NCBI GenBank assembly: GCA_029204225.1
Contig: CM055101.1
Location: 45,010,180 to 45,074,179, forward strand
Reading direction: 5' to 3'
Length of the DNA stretch: 64,000 nt
DNA from: Diphasiastrum complanatum
Taxonomy: Eukaryota > Streptophyta > Lycopodiopsida > Lycopodiales > Lycopodiaceae
Below the pieces are notes generated by a model. That model was not told the DNA's origin and did not search any database. It saw only the letters and a list, made by a program, of their open reading frames with translations. The position numbers and the translations under genes were made by a program. This document shows, in pieces, positions 1 to 14,095 of the stretch (the stretch's first letter is position 1; every line of letters starts with the position of its first letter).

Positions 1-596
1 ATGATTAAGAATTTCTTTGATCCGATAAGGCCTGTGAATTTTAATTTTCTTTTGATTGCCTTGGTTTTATACATCAGGACCAGATCTTCGGAATGAAAAT
101 CTTTCTTTTGTAACTTGCGATCGTACCATGCCTTGCATCTTTCCTTTTCAGTTGCCAGTGCATGCACAACTAGTAAGCATGTTCCACAGAGCTTATGCAA
201 AGCTTCGTGGCGTAGTTGTAAAGGTTTTGTTTCATTAAGGTGTTGCGTTGTAGCAATCCTTAATGAAGGGACTAAAAACTCTACTGGCATTACAACATCC
301 TGACCATATACCAATTGGAAGGGTATTTGATCAGTGCTTCCCTTATATGTTGTCCTGAATGCCCACAGAGCAGCATGCAACTTGTGTTCCCAATCTGATC
401 TGCTAGCTTCAACTGTTTTCGTGAGCACGCTACACAAGATCTTATTGGATGATTCTGCTTGCCCATTACCACGAGGATAATAAGGCGTACCGGTTCTATG
501 GATCACAAAGAATTCCCTCAACATGACCTTGATGGTCTCATTGATGAAATGACTTCCACTATCGTTGACTATTTCCACCGGGCATCCAAAGCGCAA
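1..596 (-). pseudogene. Ty3/gypsy integrase remnant
   Basis: Read on the minus strand, this codes for the second half of a gypsy integrase core and its C-terminal part. Visible pieces in order are NDSGSHFINET (second catalytic Asp), YYPRGNGQAESSNK (catalytic Glu in QAES), a WEHKLHAALWAFRTTYK block, then FQLVYGQDVVMPVEF and a basic tail (KAWYDRKLQKKDF). The first Asp and the zinc-binding N-terminus are absent. The fragment runs off the left edge of the window. At about position 596 it abuts plus-strand gypsy sequence head to head, so the locus is rearranged. The protein would have inserted retroelement cDNA; this copy cannot act alone. Confidence 0.85.
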
Positions 597-2226
597 AAGC
601 TTAAAGATGCATTGGTTTCAGCACCAATCTTACGTCCACCCAATTGGTCCATTGAGTTTCATGGCAAAAGGCAATCAACCTTGTATATGGGATGATTTTT
701 GCATAGTTTTTAGGGAATACTTCCTACCACTATTAGATGACTATGAACACTTTCAAAAGTTGAGTCATCTAACAATGAATAAAGGTTTGGGACAATTTAT
801 TCAAGATTTTCATAAGTATCTGAATCCACTTTATAGTGACATTCCTCCAAAGGTAGAAATGTTAATGTTTATTGATGGGTTATCAAAAGATTACCAAGTG
901 GATGTTCGTAGGAACCATCCAAAAACCCTAGAGGATGCTATTAGGGCTGCAAAGTATTTTGATGACACACCTAAGCCATCTAGGGGTCACCAACCTAATG
1001 AGCCAAAAAAAGGTTTTCAATTCAGGAGGAAGGATAGGGAAGCTGTTAATGAAACACATCCCAAATCCAATAATCCTAAGTCAAAGATATAGTTGAAGCT
1101 CGTAAGAAAGAACTCATGCTTCAAGTGCAATGGCGAGGGTCACCTTGCACGAGATTGCATAAAAAAACCAACTTCTACCTCAAGTAATCTATCTCGAAGT
1201 AATGAGATGGATGTATGTTTTCTTAGTTCTTTAGTTTTTGGACCTAATGACCTTATTTGCATTAAAGGTAAAGTTAAAGATCAAGTTGTGAAACTCATAA
1301 CTTTATTAATGTAAATTTGGTGCAAACGCTAAACCTTTCAACTAGAAAAAGTGAGAAAAAATACTGTGTGACAATGACATCGGGAATCAATTCCACATTT
1401 ATGGATTATGTTGTTACTCTGAAAAACTAGAATTCCATGCTGTTGCATTAGCTAATGTGGATATTGTTCTCAGATAACAATGGCATTTTGATACAAATAA
1501 ATCATTGAAAATTGATTTTGTTGAAAAATCTTTATCTTTCATGCATGAGGATTCTTTGATTAAGATCAAGGCTAATTTAAGTGTTAACACTAAAAAATGT
1601 TAATCCTTATTCTAAACGGGAACTTAATTTAATAATGAAGAATTCTGATTTTGAAGTTTATTTATGTTTTCACAATGATTTCATTTGCTTCAATGATAAT
1701 AAACTTAACATAAATGCCATGAATATACCCAGTGAGAACATTATAGAGTTTGAAGCCTATAATGAACTTAGGCAGGAATTCAATGATGTTTTTATAGACC
1801 TTCATGTAGGTTTACCACCCGGAAGGACAGTTGATCATAAAATTGAGCTTATACCTGGTTCAATTCCGATCGCACAACATCCTTATCAGATGAGTGCATC
1901 AGAAGAGGCTGAGGTAAATAGGCAATTACATGATTACATGAAGAAGGGGTGGGTACAACCTAGTAAGTCTCCTTGGGCATCACCAATGGTTATGGTGGCC
2001 AAGAAGGATGGGACTATAAGGTCTTGCGTAGATTATAAGAATTGAACAAGGTAACCATTAAGAATAGATTTCCACTGTCGCAGATGGATGACCTAATAGA
2101 TTATCTTTACCAAGATAAGTACTTTACCAAGATAGATCTAAGGTCGGGATATCCAGATACGCATTAGGACAGAAGATATACCAAAAACAGGTTTTTGCTT
2201 TGATATCCTAGTGTTCAGTAATTCAA
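597..2226 (+). pseudogene. Ty3/gypsy RNase H scrap, gag, zinc knuckle, RT remnant
   Basis: It starts with a short RNase H-like piece (LKDALVSAPILRPPNW, about 597-665). A gag segment follows directly (WDDFCIVFREYFLPLLDDYE, about 685-1090), with a CCHC zinc knuckle CFKCNGEGHLARDC at about 1117-1158. A degraded protease region lies at 1200-1560. The reverse transcriptase start comes next (LPPGRTVDHKIELIPG, then WASPMVMVAKKDGTIRSCVD, about 1740-2043), then a frameshift and [20 protein letters not shown] up to about 2226. The YxDD-containing half of RT is missing. RNase H sequence before gag is the wrong order for an intact element, so this is a mosaic of at least two breakpoints. Confidence 0.85.
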
Positions 2227-2349
2227 CATGATCCGTAGTTATCCCCCGACATCCTCTCTTGGCTCAACCAGATTCACTACTCCACAATCCCCATCCATCC
2301 TTGACACCACACTTCAGTTCCGTCATCTTGCACAAGTAGCTTCTTTCGA

Positions 2350-2950
2350 AACACCCATCTTGACACCTCTCCACACCACCACCACTCCTCTCACACCCCC
2401 TCTAGATCCATCTCATCAGACTATCGAGGGCTACAAACCGCTGATGAAGCTTTCACGCAAACAGAATACGTTCCATCCCCTCTACGTGCTGACCCCACTG
2501 CACCAAACAACATGATCGAGCCTAAAAAGCTTGTAGAAGATGATGACGACGACGTGCAAGTTGTGCGAGCAACAATTCAATCAGTCCCAAGAAGTAACAC
2601 CCTACCGGCCATGCCTACGGATCTCACGTCGGCATACCAGTTCTTGGAAATCTTTGTCTAGGATATGGTAGCAGCCAAAGCTTCATTAAACGACCGAGTA
2701 GTGGATTTGGCTACTAACAACACCAAACTACGAGCATAAATCACTCAGCTCCAACAAGACAGGTGGCCATACAACATGAGTAGGTAGAGAAGGGTAAGGT
2801 GCAACTGAACAAGCACGAAGAAGGTCTCCAGAGGTATATTAAAAACCACTTCAAATTAGCAACGAACACCTCCACCAAGGTCCAGGAGATCCAACAGCAA
2901 GCAGAGCAGTGTCTCACCCCGATCCAGGCACAACTACTTGTACTCAAAAC
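2350..2950 (+). pseudogene. Degenerate coiled-coil-rich ORF, unrecognised
   Basis: One reading frame can be followed for about 200 codons with two or three in-frame stops and one small frameshift near 2762. It runs through a Pro/Thr/Ser-rich stretch, an acidic patch (EDDDDDVQVV at about 2536-2565), then a heptad-like region (ASLNDRVVDLATNNTKLRA) and a Gln/Lys-rich helix ending LVLKTEN and a stop at about 2959. Coiled-coil gag-like proteins of retroelements and structural proteins of some plant RNA viruses have this make-up, but I recognise no family signature. It starts right after the truncated gypsy RT and converges on the minus-strand ORF that follows. Function unknown. Confidence 0.45.
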
Positions 2951-2959
2951 AGAAAATTA

Positions 2960-3700
2960 ACATCCGGGGAACGGAGGTGCAACAACGACAACAACAACAA
3001 CAAACAATATGGTTACTAGTAATGTCGCTTTATAGTAGTCTTCAACTTTTTCAAACGCCAAAGCTGTGTTAGGATAAAAAAAAAGGGGGGTAAGAAGTCA
3101 TCCCATTTGGTGGAGACGCCCATCAAAAATTCTAAGTCCTTGGCGAATGTTGCTACCGTGCGGACCGTGGGATCAAAGCACTTGTTATAGTCTTTGGAAA
3201 ATTGAATGAGAGCCCTTTTGGCGTATGCGTCTGTGCCCCACCTGTGCTCTGGTAATCTGGTCTAGTGGTGTAACACCGCCCATTTGGATTGTCGTGGATA
3301 GGGGACAAAATGTGGGTTGGGTCCGTAGTTGATGTGGGCTTGCCACGTAGGCCCTGATGGCCTCTGGATTTTTTTCGAAGTGTTGCTGCCGCCATTCAGG
3401 CTGTGGAGCCAATGCTGGGAGGTAGGCGATGATATCCTTGATTGAGAATGGTAATTTCCAGCCACTGTGTGAGGATTCCTACGGGTATTGGACTAGATAA
3501 GCGTTGATTTTGTCCTCCACCGTCTTTGGCTTGCGGAATGCTCGGTTGGCAGAAATGGTTCAAGAGCCTTGCGATGTGGAAGCTTGTCAGATCTGATCAG
3601 TTTCTTGATTGATATCTAGGCCCTGGTCTTGGCCTTGATATTGCGTATCTTGCCCTGCTACGTCTAAGCCTTGATCTTGATACTCAGGCCCCGCTGCTTC
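2960..3700 (-). pseudogene. Degenerate minus-strand ORF, unrecognised
   Basis: On the minus strand a protein-like frame begins with a Gln/Asp-rich repeat (YQDQGLDVAGQDTQYQGQDQ, about 3600-3680). It continues through DKINAYLVQYP, WKLPFSIKDIIAYLPALAPQ and QHFEKNPEAIRAYVASPHQL. A frameshift near 3230 leads to AYAKRALIQFSKDYNKCFDP, VRTVATFAKDLEFLMGV and TKWDDFLPPF at about 3090. The composition (helical, aromatic, few charged runs) resembles a gag or nucleoprotein more than an enzyme. No zinc knuckle or catalytic motif is visible. It is tail to tail with the coiled-coil ORF at 2350-2950. I cannot name the family. Confidence 0.45.
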
Positions 3701-7128
<3,428 letters not shown>

Positions 7129-7608
7129 GTCACAACCATTGTTGGGCGGGTATATAGGGTCACGACTGGTATCAATAATGGGTATCAATGCGGTATTAAA
7201 AAACCGACCCGACCGGTATATGATTTCTAATACCAGGGTCTAGAGCCGGACACCCAATATTAACTATTCTATTCATGTTGATACCCAGGTTGGGGAGATT
7301 TTGTGGATTTTGCCATGGTATCAATAGTAGTACTATTTTTTATATTTTTTTTGAAATCTCAATTTTTTTATATTTTAATTATGATATTACACTCTAAAAA
7401 GTATATTTATAGCAATTCGTACATGTTGATACCCGGGTTGATAACTGGCTGGTATCACCCTTATGATACCAGCCCGGTCTATACGAGTCTACAACTCTTA
7501 TACCTCCTTATGTTAATACCCTACTGGTATTACATTTTCTAAAAACCTGCAATACCCTGACCCGACTGGTATAAAAAATTTTAATACCTGCCCAACACCG
7601 GTCACAAC
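7129..7608. mobile_element. MITE-like element with imperfect terminal inverted repeats
   Basis: The left end (GTCACAACCATTGTTGGGCG) and the reverse complement of the right end (GTTGTGACCGGTGTTGGGCA) match at about 18 of 25 positions, the differences being mostly transitions. Inside are many inverted and direct copies of GGTATC/GATACC and ACCGG motifs, such as TTGATACCCAGGTTG and TTGATACCCGGGTTG. Ends of the CAAGGTTGTGACC type with subterminal palindromes are typical of non-autonomous hAT elements. I found no convincing 8-bp target duplication, so the exact ends and superfamily are uncertain. It lies about 450 bp upstream of the CbbY start codon. Confidence 0.5.
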
Positions 7609-7612
7609 CTTG

Positions 7613-8052
7613 AAATGACTTCCCTTGAAATTGGCTCTAAATTTGCACCATGTGGGCAAAAGCCAATTTTAGACGCAACCACTAATTAACTTTATCATGT
7701 GGCTGCTCCAAACACAAACACAAACAAACAAAAACACAATGCCCAAAAAGGCTCTTGCTGTTTGTTTGACATGGATGATGGGGCGCGCGTGTTGTGATGA
7801 GTAGCTGAGAAGGGTGATAAAATACCACCTTCGGTTTTTGATTGGCTGAGAAGTGGTCCTCTCGCTCCTCAGCCAAGCAAAATCAAACCAGAAATTAAAG
7901 ACTAAAACAAACCAATCAAGAATTTTTGTGACTGTGATGAGTTGAGTTTAGCAAGCCACTTTTACTACGACTTATTATTGGCCATCCTTCCCTGCATCCC
8001 GATTTCATATCAAGCCATCCTCATTTCTCATCATAATTCACTTTAATCCTTC
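7613..8052 (+). promoter_or_regulatory. Upstream region and 5' leader of the CbbY gene
   Basis: This is the DNA between the MITE-like element and the start codon at 8053, so it should hold the promoter and 5' leader. Visible are an inverted CCAAT (ATTGG at 7841-7845), a direct CCAAT near 7911, a GATAA core near 7816, and a perfect 7-bp inverted repeat GGCTGAG/CTCAGCC (7844-7850 and 7868-7874). No convincing TATA box was found. Assignment rests on position. Confidence 0.35.
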
Positions 8053-8361
8053 ATGGCGAGCCTAGCACTGTCCTTTCTTCCATCTCCATGCTCGTCTTCT
8101 TACAGCTCCCCGCTCTCGTCTTCACATTGTATCATCAAGTGTCCTTCTTCTCCCTTCCACAGACAACAACTCTCCTCCTCCTTGCTGGGTTTGAAGAAAA
8201 TTGGTTGGAAAAAATGTTCCCCTCCAGCTCATCAAAAGAGGAAACACCATGTAACAACGCAAGCTGCACTGCTGGACGCTCTGCTATTTGACTGCGATGG
8301 AGTGTTAGTGGATACTGAGCGTGATGGACACCGGATATCCTTCAATCAGACATTTGCCCAG
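8053..8361 (+). CDS. CBBY: CbbY phosphatase exon 1: transit peptide and HAD motif I
   Basis: 103 codons. Residues 1 to about 70 are Ser-rich, Arg/Lys-containing and nearly free of acidic residues, as in a chloroplast transit peptide (MASLALSFLPSPCSSSYSSP). HAD motif I follows as LLFDCDGVLVDTERDGHR: Asp80 is the expected nucleophile and Asp82 the general acid/base. This is the first ATG of the frame and it opens the targeting sequence. Family alignment puts the exon end after TFAQ (CAG at 8359-8361), which makes the donor GC rather than GT; the next exon then starts NGLDVAWD, matching the family spacing between TF and WD. A canonical GT donor four bases later (8366) could pair with an acceptor inside exon 2 but would shorten the protein by two residues in a conserved stretch. 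Confidence 0.88.
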
Positions 8362-8769
8362 GCTTGTATAATCCCTTCCTAATTTCAACTGCTCTTTTTT
8401 AACTTTCTATATTGCAGCCACGGTCAATAGTCGCATTTACCTACGCTTGCCATCAAAATCTTGTGCCAAAACTCTCATGTGACAGCCAATGAGGGAGTGA
8501 CCTCTGGATCTAAACGTTCTGCCTGAATTTTCATGCACACAGCCAATAGCCATTCAGTCATTGGTTGTCCCTATGAAAAAACAGGCAGAAAGTTTAGTTT
8601 TGTAGAAACTTTTATGAACAAACTAGCATTCAGAAAAAAAAAAAACACACTTGGCATTCGGCCCTTGGTCCTTTCCTCCCACATAATTTCCCACAGTTCC
8701 CATCCTTTTCATGCAGCTGTTTCTTTATTTTGTCTAAGATGGTGCTGTACACATCTCAAATGAAAGTCA
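8362..8769. other. Start of intron 1, no element recognised
   Basis: Non-coding. It holds a short A-run near 8633-8643 and no recognisable coding or terminal-repeat signal. Confidence 0.5.
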
Positions 8770-8955
8770 TCTTCAGTGACCATAAATGACATTTGATACA
8801 TTATTCGAGACAATGCATTAGCTGGTCGATTTTTTGTTCCCTTCTTTCATCGAATTTCTATTCGAATTTTCTGCATCAACTTAGCCCACCTAGCCTAACA
8901 CCCCTCATAGGTTTGGCTGATTAGCAAAGTGTTTCAAGGTATCATGGTTTGTATT
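8770..8955 (-). pseudogene. Older gypsy RNase H fragment, part 1 (host of element A)
   Basis: The minus-strand frame resembles the end of gypsy RNase H, where the family reads WAELMQEFHLEIR and DALSRI: here AENSNRNS/ENRSTS-type degenerate forms and CIVSNNVSNVIYGH occupy the corresponding positions. It continues on the other side of element A at 15366-15660, showing that A inserted into an older, decayed minus-strand gypsy copy. Many stops; not functional. Confidence 0.55.
8951..8955. repeat. Target site duplication of gypsy element A, left
   Basis: GTATT directly before the TG of the left LTR; the same five bases follow the CA of the right LTR at 15361-15365. Confidence 0.9.
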
Positions 8956-9318
8956 TGTAATAGATCCTAACACCACAGTAGGGCAAACACTAACTGATCC
9001 ACCCAACCTTGCCTACTCCCTGATATAGAGTAAGCCCCTCCTAGCCCAGTGTGAGGACTGGACTGGTAGCATGCAACTGCCAAGTGTCGGCCACGTGGCA
9101 CTGACGTGGCCGACTGCACGTCGGGACCCAACTGGGGGCCCTATCCTGCTGACAGGGTCCCTAGGCTGTGTTAGGCCCGCCATGGCTATGGACCGTGCTG
9201 GGGCACACTACTCACACTGTTTTGCCCTGTTGGTCATGTACGCTGGACACGACCCTGACTGTGGTATCTGACCTATCTGTGTTCCCTAGGGTTCGACACT
9301 GGTTACGAGCTCGTAACA
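8956..9318 (-). repeat. Element A 3' LTR
   Basis: 363 bp, TGTTACGAGC...TATTACA on the minus strand, with TG/CA ends. It carries a 5-bp extra copy (GACTG) relative to the other LTR near 9060. Confidence 0.92.
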
Positions 9319-9331
9319 CTCCCTCCCCCTT
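9319..9331 (-). other. Element A polypurine tract
   Basis: Minus strand reads AAGGGGGAGGGAG directly before the 3' LTR: the expected plus-strand DNA priming site. Confidence 0.85.
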
Positions 9332-9349
9332 AAGAACCGTCTTGGTCCT

Positions 9350-11061
9350 CTAAGACAAAGTCTGAAAAATCTTGCGAAGGACGCTGCCTCTTTCCCAAGT
9401 GGCATTCTCAACAGGCTGATCATTCCACTTAACCAGATATTCTCGGTATAGAGTATGACGAGTCTGCGTCTCTCTACTATCAAGAATCTCCTCTGGTTCA
9501 TGTGGAGGTTGCTGAGGATCCAATGGGAGAACTAGAACACTGCCCCCTACCAGATTGTCTGATCTGGTTAAGGCTTTTCGTAACTGACTTACATGAAAGA
9601 TTGGAAAAACCTTACTGCTGTGTGGGAGTTCTAGCTCATAGGTGACCTCGCCTAGTCTCCTACTGATGGTAAAGGGACCACAATACCTTGGAGACAACTT
9701 AGCACACACTCTTGATTTGATGATTTGAGGGTTTTAGAGTCGATTGGGACTCTCAAGTAGACATTCTCACTAGTGGAGAACTGCACATCCCGTCTGTGTG
9801 GATCTGCATAATGCCTGGCTCGATCCTGGGACTGCCTGATGCTACGCTTAGCATGTTCTATCATCTGGTTTAGGTCCTCTAAAAAGTTTCTAGCTGCTTC
9901 AACTTTTTCTTGTTTAAACCCTACAGCTGTGGGTGAGCGTGGCTGAAAACCGTACATCAGCATAAATGGGCTGTATCCCGTAGCTGAACGTTTGGTACTG
10001 TTGTAAGCAAACTCTAATATCGAGAGATACTCCTCCCAATTTGTCTGCTTCTTGCTGACGTATGCACGAAGCATATCCTCCAGCACCTGATTTACCCTCT
10101 CTGTTTGACCGTCCGTCTGTGGATGGTCGGTGGTACTCATATTAAGTTTAGTATGGAGATGATGGAATACTGCCCTCCAAAAATTTCCATTAAACTTACT
10201 GTCCCGGTTGCTGACTATGCCGGAAGGTAGACCGTACAATTTAAATAGCCCGTCTACAAACAACCTCGCTAACTCTGGAGCTCTAACGGTTGTTTTGGTC
10301 GGAATGAAATGAGCCATTTTGGTCAGACGGTCAACTGTGACCCATATAGCGTCATTACCCTTTTGGGTTTTAGGCAGGCCTACTATAAAATCCATGGAGA
10401 TACTCTCCCGTTTACCAGCTGGTATTTCTAAGGGATGCAACAACCCTCCTGCCTTTAAACGCTCTGCTTTGTTTACTTGACATTTCTGGCAACTGGTTAC
10501 ATACTGGTGGACGTCCTTTTTCATACTGGGCCAGAAAAATTGCCTACGAAGAAGCTCATAGGTCTTCTGTATGCCTGGGTGTCCCACACTAGGATTGTCA
10601 TGACATTCATATAGGACTTGCTGCCTATAATCCTCTGAATTGGGGACACATACTCTATCTCTATAGAGCAAGTACTCATCCTGAATGGAATACTGTTTCC
10701 ATTTGAATCCTTGAGTCAACTGACCCTCAACCACTGAGGTTTGCTTGGGTAATACAGGCTCAGAATCCTCAACGTCATCTGACGACGTATACTCAGACTC
10801 ATCATCATCCTCAACGGAAGCTGCCGTATTCTTGGATGAACTGGCACCAGCCCCGGGAACTGATTCTGGAGTCTGTAACTGTCTGCTCTGGACTGAGTTC
10901 CAGATAGTAGAGAAGAATGCATCATGCTGGCATTTCCCTCTCAAGGACTCGAGTAACTCATTACGAATCTGAGTAAAACTCAGCTCGTTTATCATAGGCA
11001 TCTGCTACTGTATTAAATTTTCCACGTCTATATCTGATAGACATGTCAAACTCTTGCATCA
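9350..11061 (-). pseudogene. Element A RNase H end, integrase and chromodomain
   Basis: The segment from 11001 down begins with a tail of the RNase H/connection region. It then has an acidic Ser-rich linker (EDDDESEYTSSDDVEDSE) and the integrase zinc domain (ECHDNPSVGHPG through CQKCQVNK). The catalytic core shows SMDFIVGLP (first Asp), SNRDSKFNGNFW (second Asp) and HPQTDGQTERVNQ (Glu). Near 9715 a short duplication shifts the frame into the 9350-9709 segment, which has a GPFTISRRLGEVTYEL fold and a chromodomain (YLVKWNDQPVENATWE) ending at 9350. Chromodomains guide integration to modified chromatin. A 13-bp deletion relative to element B near 11000 separates this from the RT segment. Confidence 0.9.
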
Positions 11062-11062
11062 A

Positions 11063-13444
11063 CTATGCCCAACGAGCTTTCCGACCTCTAAGCTCAGGTT
11101 GATTGCAAAGGTATCTGAGACTCTCATGGTCTGTCAGGACCTCAAAGTTGGCACCATACAAATAATGCCTCCAAGTCTTAAGGGCATGGACTATAGAAAA
11201 GAGTTCCTTTTCATAGGCACTGTACCTAGTCTGAGCTGGCTCAAGTTTTTTACTCTCAAACGCAACTGGTCGTCCACCTTGAGTTAGCACAACACCTACT
11301 GCAAAGTCGCTAGCATCTGTTTCGACCACAAATGGCTGATTGGGGTCGACGACCTTTAGAACTGGTGCTGTAGCTAAGGCTGTTTTGAGAGCATCAAAGC
11401 TCTCCTGCTGTGCGGACTCCCAAATGAACTCCTTTCCCTTCCACTTAAGAAGATTTGTCATGGGAACTGCTATCTGAGCATATTCCTTGACAAATCGTCT
11501 GTAATATCCCGCCGAACCAAGAAAGATCTGAAGTTCCAAAACATTCTGAGGTCTCAGCCAACTAAGTATGGCTTTAACCTTATTTGGGTCCATTTTAATC
11601 CCATCTGAAGAGATAATGTGACCCAAATATGGTACTTCTTCAACGAAGAATTCGCACTTGGATTGTTTAGCATAAAGCTTATGCTTTCTGAGCAGTCGAA
11701 ACACCTTTCTGAGGTGTTTTAGATGCTCCTTCCTCGTTTTGCTGTAAACGAGGATGTCATCTAAAAATACGACTACAAACTTACCCAAGTATGGTCTGAG
11801 GACACTGTTCATTAAGGTCATAAAGGTAGCTGGAGCATTTGTGAGCCCAAATGGCATCACCTTAAACTCATAATGACCGTGATGAGTCCTAAAAGCTGTT
11901 TTCGAGACATCTTCCGATTTTATACGGACTTGATGATATTCCGATCTGAGGTCTATTTTACTGAAAAACTTAGCCCCGTCGAGTTGATCAAACAACTCGT
12001 CTGCCCGAGGCATAGGGTATTTATTCTTAATTGTGACTTTATTGAGGGCTCTGTAATCTACGCAAAGACGCATAGACCCCTCTTTCTTTTTCACCAATAG
12101 GACTGGTGAGGCCCATGGTGAACTACTGGTCTGAATTTGGCCTTTTCCAAGATAATCTGTTAACTGCCTAGTTATTTCTTCATTCTCTGTTCGGCTGACC
12201 CGATACGGAGGTTTAGAAACAGGTGCTGTACCTGGTACTAGGTTTATTACATGATCTACCTCTCTGCTAGGTGGTAAACCATGTGGCAAATCTTCAGGAA
12301 AAACATCTTTAAATTTAGACAATAAAGTTTCTAATTTACTGATTTTCTGCTGAATAGAACTGGAAATAGAAACTTCAGGATTAAACTGAAAGTCACATAA
12401 GAATACCTGATGGTCTTCGTCTCCGATTAGCTGACAGAGCTCTGAACTACAGACCATAGGACTGTTGGGAACATCATGCTCCCCATGCAACTGGATCTCT
12501 CGGCCTTTATGTTGAAAGCTGAGGGTGTTCTCCTGATAGTTTCTGTGGAGGAAAGGTCCTAAACTGTAGAGCCAATCTCTCCCGAGAACAATATCCGTGC
12601 GATCCAGGTGCATTATCTGAAAGTTTATTTCATCTCGGTACCCCTGAATACCAAGATTCAAATTACTTACCATAGTTTCCCATATTTTTTTATCTTCACC
12701 CTTAGGTAATGAAACTATGTACCTATGCTGACTAGGTACTTCTGGTAGTTTAATCTTTTTAACCAGGGTGTAGTTGATGAAATTATGGGTTGCCCCATCA
12801 TCAACCATAACTCTTACTGACTGGTTACCAACTTTCCCATGCATACGTACTAGGTCATGCGGCCCAAAGCTGAAGGGTCTCGCTAGCATTGCAAAGGTCA
12901 GCTGGCAACAGTGTTCATGATCTTCATGATACACTGCCGAGTCACTAGGGAAACATATAGTCTGAACAAGATGAACTTGTTTTTTATCTTTCTTATCTTT
13001 TTTAGTGAAAGGCCCCTTGGGACACTGCCTGACTGTGTGTCCCTTGCCCATACACACAAAGCACAAACGTTCTTGTTTGGCTTTCTCAAAATCATCTGGT
13101 TTTAAGGGCTGTATGAGTGAAGGGCGTTTCTGAGGAGCTTCACCTTTAAATTTATCTTCTTTCTTTCTTTTTAAAAATTTCTTTTTAAATTGAAAGTCTT
13201 TCTGAGGAGGCTGCTCAGAAAGTGGTTGCTGTCTCGCCCTCTTCCTACCCACTGAATCATCATAGATTTGAGCATATCTGAGAGCTTGCTCAAGGGTAGT
13301 AGGCGAGTTTCTCTGGACCTCTACTTTATATTCATCTTTGAGGCCACGGACAAATCCCCTAATTTTCTGATAATCATCCATATTTTTAATCTTTAAAATT
13401 GCTTCTCGATACCGCGAGATATATTGGATGAGGGACTTGTCCAT
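11063..13444 (-). CDS. Element A gag C-terminus, protease, RT and RNase H, 793 codons open
   Basis: The longest open frame in the window. It starts in the gag C-terminal part ([16 protein letters not shown]), followed by a Lys-rich region and a CCHC knuckle ([14 protein letters not shown], residues about 125-140). An aspartic protease site is seen as [13 protein letters not shown], where Asp-Asp-Gly replaces the usual Asp-Ser/Thr-Gly. RT runs from [16 protein letters not shown] through [20 protein letters not shown] and the catalytic FLDDILVYS. RNase H has [13 protein letters not shown] and ends at LRGRKARWA with a stop where element B reads Glu. It makes and processes retroelement cDNA in the cytoplasm. 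The ATG used here is only the first Met after an in-frame stop, so the product would lack the gag N-terminus. Confidence 0.92.
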   Translation of the reverse strand: MDKSLIQYISRYREAILKIKNMDDYQKIRGFVRGLKDEYKVEVQRNSPTTLEQALRYAQIYDDSVGRKRARQQPLSEQPPQKDFQFKKKFLKRKKEDKFKGEAPQKRPSLIQPLKPDDFEKAKQERLCFVCMGKGHTVRQCPKGPFTKKDKKDKKQVHLVQTICFPSDSAVYHEDHEHCCQLTFAMLARPFSFGPHDLVRMHGKVGNQSVRVMVDDGATHNFINYTLVKKIKLPEVPSQHRYIVSLPKGEDKKIWETMVSNLNLGIQGYRDEINFQIMHLDRTDIVLGRDWLYSLGPFLHRNYQENTLSFQHKGREIQLHGEHDVPNSPMVCSSELCQLIGDEDHQVFLCDFQFNPEVSISSSIQQKISKLETLLSKFKDVFPEDLPHGLPPSREVDHVINLVPGTAPVSKPPYRVSRTENEEITRQLTDYLGKGQIQTSSSPWASPVLLVKKKEGSMRLCVDYRALNKVTIKNKYPMPRADELFDQLDGAKFFSKIDLRSEYHQVRIKSEDVSKTAFRTHHGHYEFKVMPFGLTNAPATFMTLMNSVLRPYLGKFVVVFLDDILVYSKTRKEHLKHLRKVFRLLRKHKLYAKQSKCEFFVEEVPYLGHIISSDGIKMDPNKVKAILSWLRPQNVLELQIFLGSAGYYRRFVKEYAQIAVPMTNLLKWKGKEFIWESAQQESFDALKTALATAPVLKVVDPNQPFVVETDASDFAVGVVLTQGGRPVAFESKKLEPAQTRYSAYEKELFSIVHALKTWRHYLYGANFEVLTDHESLRYLCNQPELRGRKARWA

Positions 13445-13453
13445 TACTGTTAT

Positions 13454-14095
13454 TTCTTAGGCTTCCCAGGCTCTATCAAGTTCATTTTCTAGTAGAAATT
13501 CTCTTAGGAAAGCTTCTTCAAAACCTTTCCATGACCGGGGAGTCTGCCCAGTCTCCTGGAGATTTAACCACCACTTATAGGCCATAGGCCCTAAGGAAAG
13601 ACTGGCCTCAATAGTTTGCAAATGGTCAGGGGTCTGTTTAAGAGCATGAATGTTCTTCCATTTGCTGAGGAAGGTTTGTAGAATGTCTGCATTTCTATCC
13701 TTCTCTTCCCCATTAAAAGTAGGAGGCTTTGAATCTTTAAAAACACTGGGGTGAGACCGTAAAGTCTCACCCGAAACTGATGGAAGTGGAGAAGGGGATA
13801 ACTGAGAAGTGGAGGGAAGGCTTCCTTTCGCGGAACTCAAAATCAAGCTTTTGAGTTCGGCGAACGAGTCGTCCACACTGGACTTGAAATTGGCTAATGC
13901 CAACTTCAGTTCATCCACTTCTGTTACCAACTGGAGAAACTGCTCCTTGGTAACTAGTTCGTCGAGTTCTTCGGCGAACTGTTACTGTTCTTCCAATTCC
14001 ATTGGTTCCTTCCCTTTTATGTAAGCCAAGGCTTCTGTTTCAAGTTCGTCGAAGCCTCTCTCCGGGGGTTGATCAGGTCCCTAAGGAGTGGTCAT
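13454..14095 (-). pseudogene. Element A gag N-terminal part
   Basis: Minus-strand frame from ATG at 14095-14093. It has a TAG at codon 5, a TAA near 13983, and a TAA at about 13455 just before the longer downstream frame; all three positions are sense codons in element B. Content is an acidic N-terminus (FDELETEA, KEPMELEE), a coiled region (TKEQFLQLVTEVDELKLALA), a Ser/Pro linker and the retrotransposon gag capsid block (FNGEEKDRNADILQTFLSKW, TPRSWKGFEEAFLREF). Confidence 0.88.

Noticed and set aside
8362..8379. Exon 1 read through to the stop after ACIIPS as a complete 109-aa protein
   Set aside because: Exons 2 to 5 continue the same protein family in frame; the six extra residues are intron translation.
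9071..9353. ORFs inside the LTRs (also at 15098, 54248, 54427, 60004, 60174)
   Set aside because: The same short frames recur because the LTR itself recurs; they lie in untranslated LTR sequence.
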